A stretch of DNA of 52,797 nt, taken from Levilactobacillus spicheri DSM 15429 (GTDB lineage: Bacteria; Bacillota; Bacilli; Lactobacillales; Lactobacillaceae). Location of the stretch: the NCBI RefSeq assembly GCF_001435095.1, contig NZ_AZFC01000035.1, positions 320,199-372,995 on the forward strand, given 5' to 3'. The position numbers were made by a program, and so were the translations under genes. Below, in pieces: positions 39,514-47,985 of this stretch; position 1 is the stretch's first letter, and every line of letters begins with the position of its first letter. The notes beneath the pieces are model-generated. The model worked only from the letters and a program-made list of their open reading frames with translations, made no database searches and was not told the DNA's origin.

Positions 39514-40401
39514 CTATTTACTTGCCGTGACCCGCCGGTACAGGTAATTCCCCAGTACCCGGGCCCCCAGGTTGAACAGCAGTACCGCAATGATCAACAC
39601 CGCCGACGCAGCCGCCGACAACTGGGCCGCGTTGGACGCCAGCCCTTCCGTGTTGACCTTCCAGATGTGCACGGCCAACGTTTCGGCCGGGCGCAACGGG
39701 TTCAGCGGACTCGCTGCATCCATCGGGTTCCAGTCCGCAAAGTTGGTGACCGGGGCACTTTGGCCCGCCGTGTAGATCAGCGCGGCGGCTTCCCCGAAGA
39801 CCCGGCCGGCACTCAACACGATCCCCGTGACGATTCCCGGGAGCGCGACCGGCAAGATGATGCCAATCTCGGTCTTCCACTTGGACATCCCCAGCGACAG
39901 GCCGGCTTCCCGCTGGTTGCGGGGCACGGCGCTCAGGGATTCTTCGATGTTCCGCGTTAACAGGGGCAGGTTGAAGAAGGTCAGGGCAATCGCACCGGAA
40001 ATGACGGAGAACCCAATCTTGAACTGCACCACGAAGAGCAGGAACCCGAACAACCCGACCACCACGGAAGGGAGCGAACTCAGCACTTCGATGGCGGACC
40101 GGATCAGGTGCGTCCGCCAGTTATCCTTGGCGTATTCGGCCAGGTAGATCCCCGCACCCAGGGAAATGGGAATCGAAATCAACATGGTTAAAATCAACAA
40201 ATAAAACGAGTTAAACAGCTGGACCCCAATACCCCCAGCGCCGCTGAAGGAATCCGTGGTCCCCGTCAGAAACGACCAACTCACGTGGGGCAACCCGGAA
40301 ATCAGGATGTAGGCCAGCAGGAAAAAGAGAATTCCCACGACCGTCGCCACAATCACGTTAATCGCAATCGTTGCCACGACATCTTTTTGTTTAGCGTTCA
40401 T
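39514..40401 (-). CDS. pstA: Phosphate ABC transporter permease PstA
   Basis: A 295-residue permease with six hydrophobic segments. It carries the PstA-type EAA loop EAGLSLGMSKWKTEIGIILP and the ETAALI-like GEAAALIYTAG. The start overlaps the end of pstC by 11 nt; GAGGGGGC is upstream of the ATG. Confidence 0.95.
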   Translation of the reverse strand: MNAKQKDVVATIAINVIVATVVGILFFLLAYILISGLPHVSWSFLTGTTDSFSGAGGIGVQLFNSFYLLILTMLISIPISLGAGIYLAEYAKDNWRTHLIRSAIEVLSSLPSVVVGLFGFLLFVVQFKIGFSVISGAIALTFFNLPLLTRNIEESLSAVPRNQREAGLSLGMSKWKTEIGIILPVALPGIVTGIVLSAGRVFGEAAALIYTAGQSAPVTNFADWNPMDAASPLNPLRPAETLAVHIWKVNTEGLASNAAQLSAAASAVLIIAVLLFNLGARVLGNYLYRRVTASK

Positions 40402-41347
40402 GACTCAGTTGCCCCCTCTTCGCAATCAACCGGACCAAGGCGTTAAAGAACAGCGACATCAACAGTAGAATCAGGGCCAACGACCAGAGCGCGTTGCTGG
40501 GCAATGTGCCGTCGATGGTGTCCCCGATGCCGGTGGTCAATTGGCTGGTCAGGGTGGCGGCCGGTGAAATCAGGTTCTTCGGCATCACGGCCGCGTTCCC
40601 GATGACCATTTGGACCGCTAAGGCTTCCCCGAAGGCCCGGGCCATCCCGAAAATGATGGCCGTTAAGATGCCGGGCGTGGCGGCCCGCAAGATGACCTTG
40701 GACACGGTCTGCCAACGGGTCGCGCCGAGCGCCAGTGAAGCTTCCTTGTAAAAGCGCGGTACCGACCGCAGGCTATCCACGGTCATGGTGGTAATCGTCG
40801 GCAAGACCATCACGAACAGCACGAAGGTCGCCGAGATGATTCCGAAGCCGGAGCCGCCGACCAGGTGCCGCATGAAGGGCACCACGACGGCCAACCCGAT
40901 GAACCCGTAGACCACGGACGGAATCCCGACCAGCAATTCAATCACCGGTTGCAGGAATTTCCGCCCCTTGTTCGGCGCGATTTCGGTCATGAAGATGGCC
41001 GTTCCGACCGCAAACGGCGTGGCCACGAGGGCCGCCGCAAAGGTCACGGCGAAGGACCCGACAATCATCGGTAAGGCCCCAATGTGACCTTGATCCGGCG
41101 CCCAGTTGGTCCCGGACAGGAACTGCCACAGGTTCACGTGATTCTGCGTGAACGTGGCCATCCCCTTCGAGGTAATGAACCACAGCATCGAGGCCACGAC
41201 CAGAATGATGACCCCGATACACAGATAACTGATGCCGCGGCCGAACCAGTCTTCCCGACTGGCCCGGGTCGCGTGGTGCAGCTGTCTGGCCCAGTCCTGA
41301 CTGGTCGGCGCCCCATCCTGTTTAAACTCTGAATTTGTTTGTTCCAT
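40391..41347 (-). CDS. pstC: Phosphate ABC transporter permease PstC
   Basis: A 318-residue permease with a long cytosolic N-terminus (about 35 residues), six hydrophobic segments and EASLALGATRWQTVSKVILR as the EAA loop. GARAFGEALAV is typical of PstC. The start is at 41347 with GGAG upstream, downstream of a hairpin that may attenuate read-through from pstS. Confidence 0.95.
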   Translation of the reverse strand: MEQTNSEFKQDGAPTSQDWARQLHHATRASREDWFGRGISYLCIGVIILVVASMLWFITSKGMATFTQNHVNLWQFLSGTNWAPDQGHIGALPMIVGSFAVTFAAALVATPFAVGTAIFMTEIAPNKGRKFLQPVIELLVGIPSVVYGFIGLAVVVPFMRHLVGGSGFGIISATFVLFVMVLPTITTMTVDSLRSVPRFYKEASLALGATRWQTVSKVILRAATPGILTAIIFGMARAFGEALAVQMVIGNAAVMPKNLISPAATLTSQLTTGIGDTIDGTLPSNALWSLALILLLMSLFFNALVRLIAKRGQLSHER

Positions 41348-41363
41348 GAGATGACTCCCCCTT

Positions 41364-41394
41364 AAAAAAGTGAAGGTGCGTGTTCAGCACCTCC
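41364..41394 (-). terminator. Attenuator-like terminator between pstS and pstC
   Basis: On the minus strand GGAGGTGC / GCACCTTC (one G-T pair) followed by ACTTTTTT. This would let most transcripts stop after pstS, giving binding protein in excess over the permease. Confidence 0.8.
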
Positions 41395-41417
41395 ACCGGT
41401 ATCGCAACTGAATGAGC

Positions 41418-42311
41418 TTAGTTGTTGGTTACGACGCCCTTCGCGTCCTTGGTAACCTTCATGTCATGGATGCTGATGTAACCCATGTCCTTAACCAAAC
41501 TGTTTTGCACGTCCTTGGAACTCATGTAGTTCAAGAATGCGGCCGTCGCCTTGTCAGGCTTGCCCTTGGTGTACATGTGTTCGTAAGACCAAATCTTCCA
41601 CTTGTTGGTTTCAACGTTGTTGTCCGTAGGCGTCACGTTGTCCACCGACAAGGCTTGTAACTTGTTCGTGAAGTAGGAGAATGCTAAGTAGCTCACGGCA
41701 CCAGGCGTGGTAGCCACGATCTTTTGCACGGCCCCGTTGGAGTCTTGTTCTTGCGACTTAACGGCCGTGGCACCCTTCAAGACAGCATTTTCAAAGGTTG
41801 CTCGCGTCCCACTTCCTTGGGCCCGGTTGATGATGACGATCTTTTGATCCTTCCCACCGACCATCTTCCAGTTGGTAATCTTACCCGTGAAGATTTGCTT
41901 CAATTGTGACATCTTCAGGTTCTTGACGCCGGCGTCCTTGTTGACCACCGGACCCATGCCGACAACGGCCACCTTGTGGTCCGTCAACGTGTCGGCCTTG
42001 ATACCGGCCTTTTCTTCGGCGAAGATATCGGAGTCACCGATGGAAACGGCCCCGGATTGCACTTGACTTAATCCCGTTCCGGAACCGCCACCTTGCACCG
42101 TCAAGTTAACCTTACTATTCTTGGACGTAAATTGTGAACCAGCCTTGGCAGCCAGTGGTTGTAACGCCGTAGAACCAACTGCCGTGACTTTCCCCGACAA
42201 TGCGGCGCTGCTAGACTTGCTGCTACTGGTAGAACTCGTGGCCTTCCCACAGCCAACTAACAGCATACTGATCGCGGCAATCCCCATTGCTAACTTTGTT
42301 CCTTTATTCAT
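41418..42311 (-). CDS. pstS: Phosphate-binding lipoprotein PstS
   Basis: A 297-residue lipoprotein with lipobox LLVGC (Cys21) and a Ser-rich linker. The phosphate-binding signatures are VGSTALQPLA, GGGSGTGLSQVQSG and RAQGSGTRATFENAV. The ATG at 42311 has GGAGTGA upstream; an earlier in-frame start lacks a site. First gene of pstSCAB, expressed from a promoter with Pho-box-like repeats. Confidence 0.96.
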   Translation of the reverse strand: MNKGTKLAMGIAAISMLLVGCGKATSSTSSSKSSSAALSGKVTAVGSTALQPLAAKAGSQFTSKNSKVNLTVQGGGSGTGLSQVQSGAVSIGDSDIFAEEKAGIKADTLTDHKVAVVGMGPVVNKDAGVKNLKMSQLKQIFTGKITNWKMVGGKDQKIVIINRAQGSGTRATFENAVLKGATAVKSQEQDSNGAVQKIVATTPGAVSYLAFSYFTNKLQALSVDNVTPTDNNVETNKWKIWSYEHMYTKGKPDKATAAFLNYMSSKDVQNSLVKDMGYISIHDMKVTKDAKGVVTNN

Positions 42312-42420
42312 CCCTGTCACTCCATGTCTTTTAATATAGTGGACTTCCCACACGTAAGCCAGGTGGCGAACCTTGTGGTGTCCCTCCCCTTAACTTACAA
42401 ATCATATTCTAGTCGACCAA

Positions 42421-42459
42421 TATATAGTCTTTGTCGCAATCGTGTAAATTTTAGGTAAA
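42421..42459 (-). promoter_or_regulatory. Pho-box-like repeats and pstS promoter
   Basis: On the minus strand TTTACC (42454-42459) and TTTACA (42443-42448) are direct repeats with 11-nt period, matching TT(A/T)ACA PhoP half-sites. The second doubles as a -35, 16 nt before a TATATA -10 (42421-42426). Phosphate starvation control by PhoP is inferred; no phoPR or phoU lies in the window. Confidence 0.7.
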
Positions 42460-42540
42460 TGTTGCGGGCCTCGTTATAAATCCTTTTATACCGGGGCCCG
42501 TCGAGAAGTCCCGGTGGCTTTCTTTATTCACTAACGATAA

Positions 42541-42569
42541 TTGCTTCCGGTGCTTAAAATGGCTAGAAT
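42541..42569 (+). promoter_or_regulatory. Promoter of the 42591 gene
   Basis: -35 TTGCTT (42541-42546) and -10 TAGAAT (42564-42569), 17 nt apart. Confidence 0.7.
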
Positions 42570-42590
42570 TAACTTGTGAGGTGATTTGGA

Positions 42591-42941
42591 GTGGCAAAAG
42601 AAAAAAAAGAGAAACAAGCGCGACACGATATCATCGTGGACATGAATGATTTTCTGATGGACTATGCCGCAACGAAGCTCGGTCGCCAACCCGACCTGGC
42701 CCAAAAGATCGTCGCGGCGGGTCAACCCGACTTGACCGGTCTCGACGACCTGTTCAAGGACAACGGTGTGGGACGGCGGACCAAGTACCTGGAGCTCGCC
42801 GAAGGGTTCCTGCGTGACGAGGCCGACATCGACGCCGACCTGGCCAAGGACGTTTCCGGCGAAAGCCAAGAACTGGCCAAGGAAGCCATGAGCTACCTGA
42901 GCAGTCATCCGCAAGACTTCGACCGTTGGGAAGAAGCTTAA
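42591..42941 (+). CDS. Small acidic hypothetical protein
   Basis: A 116-residue soluble protein with a Lys-rich start (MAKEKKEKQ), then an acidic helical body (many Asp/Glu/Leu). No membrane segment or known motif is visible; family not recognised. GTG start with GAGGTGA 6 nt upstream. It has its own promoter and a strong terminator. Confidence 0.75.
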   Translation: MAKEKKEKQARHDIIVDMNDFLMDYAATKLGRQPDLAQKIVAAGQPDLTGLDDLFKDNGVGRRTKYLELAEGFLRDEADIDADLAKDVSGESQELAKEAMSYLSSHPQDFDRWEEA

Positions 42942-42954
42942 CCGGACACTAGAT

Positions 42955-43004
42955 AAAAGCAGGAAGCAGCTTCTCGATTTTCCGAGAAGTTGCTTCCTGC
43001 TTTT
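42955..43004. terminator. Long bidirectional terminator hairpin
   Basis: 22-bp stem AAAAGCAGGAAGCAGCTTCT / CGAGAAGTTGCTTCCTGC, flanked by A and T runs, 14 nt after the 42941 stop. The interval 43005-43209 has no supported gene. Confidence 0.92.
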
Positions 43005-43209
43005 ATATTAGTTGGGACGCATGGTGCGACTTGATCAGAATGCGATGAGCTTGACGCACCCTTCTATCGACTGGCATTCACATGATTGCTATGAAAAAAT
43101 ACCGACATCCTGCTACTATAGCGGCCACTAAACCGAAACAGCGGCCCGCCACCAGTATCAAGATGGCTGGTGCTAATGTCACTTCACGCAGAAGCTACCA
43201 CGCCCCATT

Positions 43210-43416
43210 TTAGGCCTGCCATTGCCAGAGGTCGGCCTTCATCCGCGTCGCGATGATTTTGGCCAAGAGGTCCACGAACTGGTCGGGCATGTAGGCCGCC
43301 GTATCGAAGGACGTTTCCGCCTCGTTGATTTTAGTGATGATCAAGCCCCGATGTTCCAGCGTCAGCCCGTACTTGGGCGCAATCTGGCAGAGCCGTTCGA
43401 CTTGTTGTTCGTTCAC
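43210..43416 (-). CDS. Small hypothetical protein
   Basis: A 68-residue soluble protein starting with GTG and encoding MNEQQVERLCQIAPKYGLTL, with a mixed alpha/beta pattern and Trp-rich end (LWQWQA). AAGGGGGAAG lies just upstream. Family not recognised. Confidence 0.65.
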   Translation of the reverse strand: MNEQQVERLCQIAPKYGLTLEHRGLIITKINEAETSFDTAAYMPDQFVDLLAKIIATRMKADLWQWQA

Positions 43417-43487
43417 GTGTCTTCCCCCTTCGTTCTCTCATCGAGCTTAGCGGCTGCGACCCCAAACGTCAAGGCGCGGTGCCCGCC

Positions 43488-43524
43488 AAAAAACGCGCCG
43501 GGGACCTGCTTGTCCCCGACGCGC
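43488..43524 (-). terminator. Terminator of the HPr-like gene
   Basis: On the minus strand GCGCGTCGGGGAC / GTCCCCGGCGCGT followed by T6, 10 nt after the stop at 43535. Confidence 0.9.
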
Positions 43525-43534
43525 TATTATTTCC

Positions 43535-43798
43535 TTAATAACTGTACTGATTCTTGGCGAGTTGTTGGTGAACGGCCGCCGCCAAGAGGGCCTCGTCCGG
43601 CCCATCCGCCACGACCTCGACAAATTGGCCGCCGTAGCGCCGTAATTCAGCGACCTGGGACGCTTGCCGGGGATCCAGCTCCGCGTCTTGAACCTTGATC
43701 GTTACTTTACCGGTGTAGTGCTGGCAAATCTGCTGCATCGCCGGAGCCACATCGATTTGGGGCATCTCGGCGTACAAGGGGAATCCAATTGTCTTCAT
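43535..43798 (-). CDS. HPr-like small protein lacking the phosphorylatable histidine
   Basis: An 87-residue protein whose length and pattern recall the PTS phosphocarrier HPr: a strand-rich start, an APAMQQICQHY segment where HPr has GLHARPA, KVTIKVQ, then a helix and GGQFVEVVADGPDEALLAAAV, matching the G..v.i.a.G.DE..A ending of HPr. The active-site His is absent (Val-Ala-Pro-Ala instead of His-Ala-Arg-Pro-Ala). AGAGGTGA precedes the ATG. If homologous it cannot carry phosphate at His15; assignment is tentative. Confidence 0.6.
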   Translation of the reverse strand: MKTIGFPLYAEMPQIDVAPAMQQICQHYTGKVTIKVQDAELDPRQASQVAELRRYGGQFVEVVADGPDEALLAAAVHQQLAKNQYSY

Positions 43799-43893
43799 AT
43801 CTGATCACCTCTACTTGTATTGTAAGCGATTACACAAGCGTTGCCAAGCCCCATTTTGCCCTTTCTGTTGGCCAACCTTTGTCCGAACATCCG

Positions 43894-43922
43894 TTCATTC
43901 CCGCCGTAAAATATGGTATGAT
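43894..43922 (+). promoter_or_regulatory. Promoter of the helicase-nuclease operon
   Basis: -35 TTCATT (43894-43899) and -10 TATGAT (43917-43922), 17 nt apart; start codon 25 nt further on. Confidence 0.7.
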
Positions 43923-43946
43923 ATGCCCAGAAATGGAGGAACACGC

Positions 43947-46310
43947 ATGCCAATCAAACTCGGGGTTCGTGAACTGGTCGAGTTCACGTTACGGGCCGGT
44001 GACCTCGGCGCCACCAGCAACAGCCAAAATACCGCCCTTTTAGGCGCTAAGATTCACCGCCGCTTGCAAAAGCAACGCGGCGACGACTACCAGAAAGAAT
44101 ATTACCTGGACCTGCCACTGACCCTCCACGGCCACGACTTCCTCCTGCACGGTCGCGCGGACGGGGTCACCCTGGCAGAGACCCAGGCGACCATCGAGGA
44201 GATTAAGACCTCCGACACCGACTTCGAGAAGCTCAGTCCCAATAAGCTCACCCTCTACTGGGCGCAGGTCAAACTCTACGCCCACCTTTTATTCTGCAAA
44301 TTTCCCGACCTGACCACCATCACGCTGACGCTGACCTACTTTCAGACCAGCACGGAGCAGGTCACCCAGAGCGACCAGACCATCGACCGCCAGGCGGCCC
44401 AGGGCTTCTTCCAGCAGGTCATCGACGAGTACATCACCTGGCTGACCTTCCGCGACGACCTGCGGGAACGCCGGGACCCGACGATTCAGGCCCTGACCTT
44501 CCCGTTCGGCCACTACCGGCCGGGCCAACGCGAGCTGGCCGTGGCCGTTTATAAGACCATTCTGAGCAGTCAGCACCTCTTCGCCGAGGCGCCCACGGGA
44601 ACCGGGAAGACCATCTCCACGCTCTTCCCGACCATCAAGGCCATCGGGGAAGGCGTCATCCAGCGGATCTTCTACCTGACCGCCAAGCAGAGTACCCGGA
44701 TGGTGGCCGAGGAAGCCATCACGCTGATGGCCAGCCAGGGGCTCAAGCTCAAGAGCATCACCCTGACCGCCAAGGAAAAGATCCAGTTCCCCGAGGAGGC
44801 CGACCTGGCGCCCGAGGAGAATCCCTACATGCTGGGCTACTACGACCGGCTCAAGCCCGCGCTGCTCGACCTGCTTCAGCACAACGACCAGCTCACGCGT
44901 GACGTGATCGAGACCTACGCCCGGAAACACACGCTCGACCCCTTCGAATTTCAACTTGACGCGAGCCTCTTTTGTGACGTGATCATCGGGGACTACAACT
45001 ACCTCTTCGATCCGCAGGTCCACCTCCAGCGCTTCTTCGCCACGCCCGACCCCGAGAACTTCTTTTTGATCGACGAAGCCCACAACCTGGTCTCCCGTTC
45101 CCGCGACATGTACTCGGCGGCCATCAGCACCCGGCCGCTGGACCACCTGATCGACCTCAGTCAGGAGCTGCCCCAGGTCAGTCGCAAGCTGCGGCAACGC
45201 CTGCGCGACCTCCGCGACACCTTTGACGACATCAGTGAGCCGCTCCAACGGGCCGGGAAGACCGACAGCACCTTCCTGACGCCGCCGGCCGACTTCGAGC
45301 ACGACCTGAGCCGCCTGATCGAAGCCACCCACGATTGGCTGGTCGACCAACCGCAAACGCCCTTCACCAAGGCCATGCTGGACTACTACTTCACCGCCAT
45401 CAGCTACCAGCGCATCGGCGAGTACTACGACGAGACCTACCGCATGCGCCTGACCATCGACGACGGCAACGTCACGCTCAAGCAGCTGTGCCTCGACCCC
45501 AGCGCCTTTCTGGCGGACAGCCTGGACCTGGGGCACGGCGCCGTCCTGTTCTCGGCCACCCTGTCGCCCCTCGACTACTACCAGACCGTGCTGGGCGGCG
45601 GCAGTGATAGCCTGGCCTACCAGCTGCCCTCGCCGTTTCCCCCGACCCACCAGGCCATCCTGATCACCAACTACATCCAGACCACCTACAAGCAGCGCCA
45701 GGCCAACCTGGCCAACATCCTGGTCGCCATCAAGAACCTGGTCGACGGCAAGACCGGCAACTACCTGATTTTTTTACCTTCTTATAGTTACCTCTTAACG
45801 GTCGTCGAGGCCTTTCACCTGGCCTACCCGCACATCGCCACCGTGGCCCAGCAGTCCCAGATGAGCGAGGCCGACCGGCAGACCTTCCTCGCCCAATTTC
45901 AGGCTCACCCCACGCAAACGCTGGTCGGCTTCGCCCTGCTCGGCGGCATCTTCAGCGAGGGCATCGACCTGAAAGCCGACCGGCTGATTGGCGTGGGCAT
46001 CGTCAGCGTGGGCCTGCCCGGCATCAACCCGGAGACCGACCTGATTCGCGACTACTTCGACAGCCAGGGCCAACCCGGCTTCGCCTTCGCCTACCAGTTG
46101 CCCGGTCTCAACAACGTCTTTCAGGCCGCGGGACGCCTGATTCGCGGTGCCCAGGACGTGGGCATCGTGCTGCTGATGGATCAGCGGTTCACCACCTCGC
46201 GCTACACGCAGCTTTACCCCCAGCACTGGCAGCATTACCAGCGCCTCTACCGACCCGAACAATTAGGACCGGCCATTCAAGCCTTTTGGCGTCAGGAGGA
46301 ATCCCTATGA
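43947..46310 (+). CDS. DinG/XPD-type DNA helicase with N-terminal PD-(D/E)XK nuclease-like domain
   Basis: A 787-residue protein. The N-terminal part (about 1-170) looks like a Cas4/RecB-type nuclease: HGRADGV (metal Asp) and EEIKTS (E-x-K near residue 86). Superfamily 2 helicase motifs follow: EAPTGTGKTIS (about 214-224), IDEAHN (about 374) and the C-terminal motifs SATLSP, GIFSEGIDLK and QAAGRLIRGAQD. In relatives four Cys bind an Fe-S cluster between Walker A and DEAH; here they appear replaced (KEKIQF, EEADLAPEENPY, LDPFEF). ATG at 43947 with GGAGG 8 nt upstream. The stop overlaps the next gene as ATGA. Confidence 0.88.
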   Translation: MPIKLGVRELVEFTLRAGDLGATSNSQNTALLGAKIHRRLQKQRGDDYQKEYYLDLPLTLHGHDFLLHGRADGVTLAETQATIEEIKTSDTDFEKLSPNKLTLYWAQVKLYAHLLFCKFPDLTTITLTLTYFQTSTEQVTQSDQTIDRQAAQGFFQQVIDEYITWLTFRDDLRERRDPTIQALTFPFGHYRPGQRELAVAVYKTILSSQHLFAEAPTGTGKTISTLFPTIKAIGEGVIQRIFYLTAKQSTRMVAEEAITLMASQGLKLKSITLTAKEKIQFPEEADLAPEENPYMLGYYDRLKPALLDLLQHNDQLTRDVIETYARKHTLDPFEFQLDASLFCDVIIGDYNYLFDPQVHLQRFFATPDPENFFLIDEAHNLVSRSRDMYSAAISTRPLDHLIDLSQELPQVSRKLRQRLRDLRDTFDDISEPLQRAGKTDSTFLTPPADFEHDLSRLIEATHDWLVDQPQTPFTKAMLDYYFTAISYQRIGEYYDETYRMRLTIDDGNVTLKQLCLDPSAFLADSLDLGHGAVLFSATLSPLDYYQTVLGGGSDSLAYQLPSPFPPTHQAILITNYIQTTYKQRQANLANILVAIKNLVDGKTGNYLIFLPSYSYLLTVVEAFHLAYPHIATVAQQSQMSEADRQTFLAQFQAHPTQTLVGFALLGGIFSEGIDLKADRLIGVGIVSVGLPGINPETDLIRDYFDSQGQPGFAFAYQLPGLNNVFQAAGRLIRGAQDVGIVLLMDQRFTTSRYTQLYPQHWQHYQRLYRPEQLGPAIQAFWRQEESL

Positions 46311-46999
46311 AAACCAAGTTGACCCTCGCCATGGAGCACACGCTCTACTACTATTGCCGGGAGGCCGGTGCCACCGCCGTCGAGGAGGTCACCATGCCAG
46401 ACGACCAGGGCATCGTCGACACGCTGAGTTACCAGGAGCTGCCGGACCAGACCATCGAGTGGCGCTGCTACGAACTCAAGGTCACCAAGAGTGATTTTCA
46501 CTCCACCGCCAAGCTGTCTTTCGTCGGCCACTACAACTACTTCGTCCTGCCCCTCAAGCTCTACCAGGCGGTCGCCGCCGAGATTCCCGCGAAGATCGGC
46601 GTCCTGATCTACCGGCCGTTCGACGCCAAACTCCTGGCAACGGCCAGCGAACCACCGGCCACGCCCGGTTACCTGACGGTCGCGCGGCCACCCCGGCACC
46701 AGGACCTGCAAGTCCCGGAGACCGCCCTGCTGACCCGCTTCATCGCCTCCCAGGGGCGGGAGGTCTTCAAGGCCAAGCAGATGGCCACCGGCCTGAAACA
46801 GTACAGCACCCAGCACCTCTACGAAGAACTCAAGAAACGCCACCTGCACTACGACGTCTACAATCCCGACCACAACTTCTACGACCAATTCGTGGCGGAT
46901 ACCGAGGAGACGGCGGTCACGGCCCTGCAAAGCGAGCTGGACGCCCTGGCCCTGGAGAACCAGCAACTGCGCACCCGGCTAAAGGAGTCCTCGTCATGA
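46307..46999 (+). CDS. PD-(D/E)XK nuclease-like protein (MmcB-type fold)
   Basis: A 230-residue protein with a likely restriction-endonuclease-like core: Asp38 in GIVDTL and E56-L-K58 in CYELKVTKSDF form the D...E-x-K pattern, followed by FVGHYNYFVLP, as seen in MmcB-related proteins. The C-terminus (about 200-230) is a coiled coil rich in Leu, Gln and Glu. AGGAGG lies before the ATG, which overlaps the helicase stop; its own stop overlaps the next start. Nuclease activity is inferred from the motif only. Confidence 0.75.
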   Translation: MKTKLTLAMEHTLYYYCREAGATAVEEVTMPDDQGIVDTLSYQELPDQTIEWRCYELKVTKSDFHSTAKLSFVGHYNYFVLPLKLYQAVAAEIPAKIGVLIYRPFDAKLLATASEPPATPGYLTVARPPRHQDLQVPETALLTRFIASQGREVFKAKQMATGLKQYSTQHLYEELKKRHLHYDVYNPDHNFYDQFVADTEETAVTALQSELDALALENQQLRTRLKESSS

Positions 47000-47922
47000 T
47001 CTATTTCCCTTACTTTCGGGGGCGGCAGTTCGACCTGCAAGCACTCAAGGCCCTGGCCCAGCAGGACGCCCTGCCGGCCAACCTCATCCCCATCATCGAA
47101 CCGGTCAGAGACATCAAGGCCCTGCCACAGACGGTCGCCGCCTTCGTCGACCACGGCCATCCCCTGGTGGTCATCGCCAATCCCACGGTCAGTGACTACC
47201 AGCTGACCCAGCAAAAACTCCACGACTGGCGGCCCTGGCAGGCCAACCCGCTCCTGATCACCGGTCACGTGTTGGGCCCCACGACCACGCCCGCCGACCT
47301 GCAGGCGCCGGCGGGGCACCGGAGCCTGGTGATTGCCCGCCAATTCGACGAACTGATGGCCGCCCAGGCGGCCGGCTGGCTGACCCCCACGCAGCCGACC
47401 TACCTGCTGGCCCCACCGGAGGCCCGGATTCGCCAGCAGCTCGACCGCCCGTTCGTCAGTCTGTACGACCACGCCTGGTTCCCCGACCACGAGCAGACCT
47501 ACGCCAACCTGGAGGACGGCTTCTTCAGCGATGACTGGGCCCTGGCCGACTTCTACGGCTACCAGGGATTCAGTGACTACACCATCGGCGGCGGCCACTA
47601 CAGCGAGCACGGCTACCCGTCCCGGGCGGTCACTTTGCACCTGACCTACTTTCGGGGGAACCAGCTGCGGATCCACCGGTTCGTGTCCGACGACCGGGAA
47701 GACTTCAAGCACCCCAAGGAAAAGTTCTTCCAGGCGGTCGCCAAGTTGGCGGCCTGGTTGCCCGCCCAGCCGGCGGCGACCCAGACACCGGCGGCCCAGC
47801 AGCTGGCCGCCTACCACGCCGAGCAGCATTTTCCCGGCCTAGGCGTCGTCAAACGGCTCAGCCTGGCACACCACCTGCAACTCATGGCGGCGTTCATGAA
47901 GGCGCGCTATCCGGTTAATTAA
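46996..47922 (+). CDS. sce7725-family-like protein
   Basis: A 308-residue protein beginning MIYFPYFRGRQFDLQALKAL with LIPIIEPV, the typical start of sce7725-family (beta-protein-like, probable TIM barrel) proteins. Other family-like parts are GFSDYTIGGGHYSEHGYPSRAV and RIHRFVSDD. Its biochemical role is not established. AAGGAG precedes the ATG, which overlaps the upstream stop (ATGA). The strict overlaps with a nuclease-helicase and a nuclease-fold gene suggest a joint role in DNA repair or defence. Confidence 0.8.
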   Translation: MIYFPYFRGRQFDLQALKALAQQDALPANLIPIIEPVRDIKALPQTVAAFVDHGHPLVVIANPTVSDYQLTQQKLHDWRPWQANPLLITGHVLGPTTTPADLQAPAGHRSLVIARQFDELMAAQAAGWLTPTQPTYLLAPPEARIRQQLDRPFVSLYDHAWFPDHEQTYANLEDGFFSDDWALADFYGYQGFSDYTIGGGHYSEHGYPSRAVTLHLTYFRGNQLRIHRFVSDDREDFKHPKEKFFQAVAKLAAWLPAQPAATQTPAAQQLAAYHAEQHFPGLGVVKRLSLAHHLQLMAAFMKARYPVN

Positions 47923-47985
47923 CCCATGACCGTGAGCACGTCATGCGCTCCATTAACCCATGACAATGAGCACGTCATGCGCTCC
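47918..47985 (+). repeat. Two tandem 34-bp units just before repeat copy 3
   Basis: The unit ATTAACCCATGACNNTGAGC...GCGCTCC occurs twice in direct tandem (47918-47951 and 47952-47985), differing only by CG versus AA. The second unit runs into the start of the structured element at 47980. Confidence 0.8.

Noticed and set aside
43080..43190. Minus-strand hydrophobic 34-codon ORF starting at GTG
   Set aside because: It looks like a small membrane peptide but lacks a clear ribosome binding site, antisense RNA or Fst pattern.
47918..47985. Possible CRISPR array
   Set aside because: Only two direct 34-bp units without spacers and no cas genes; a simple tandem duplication.
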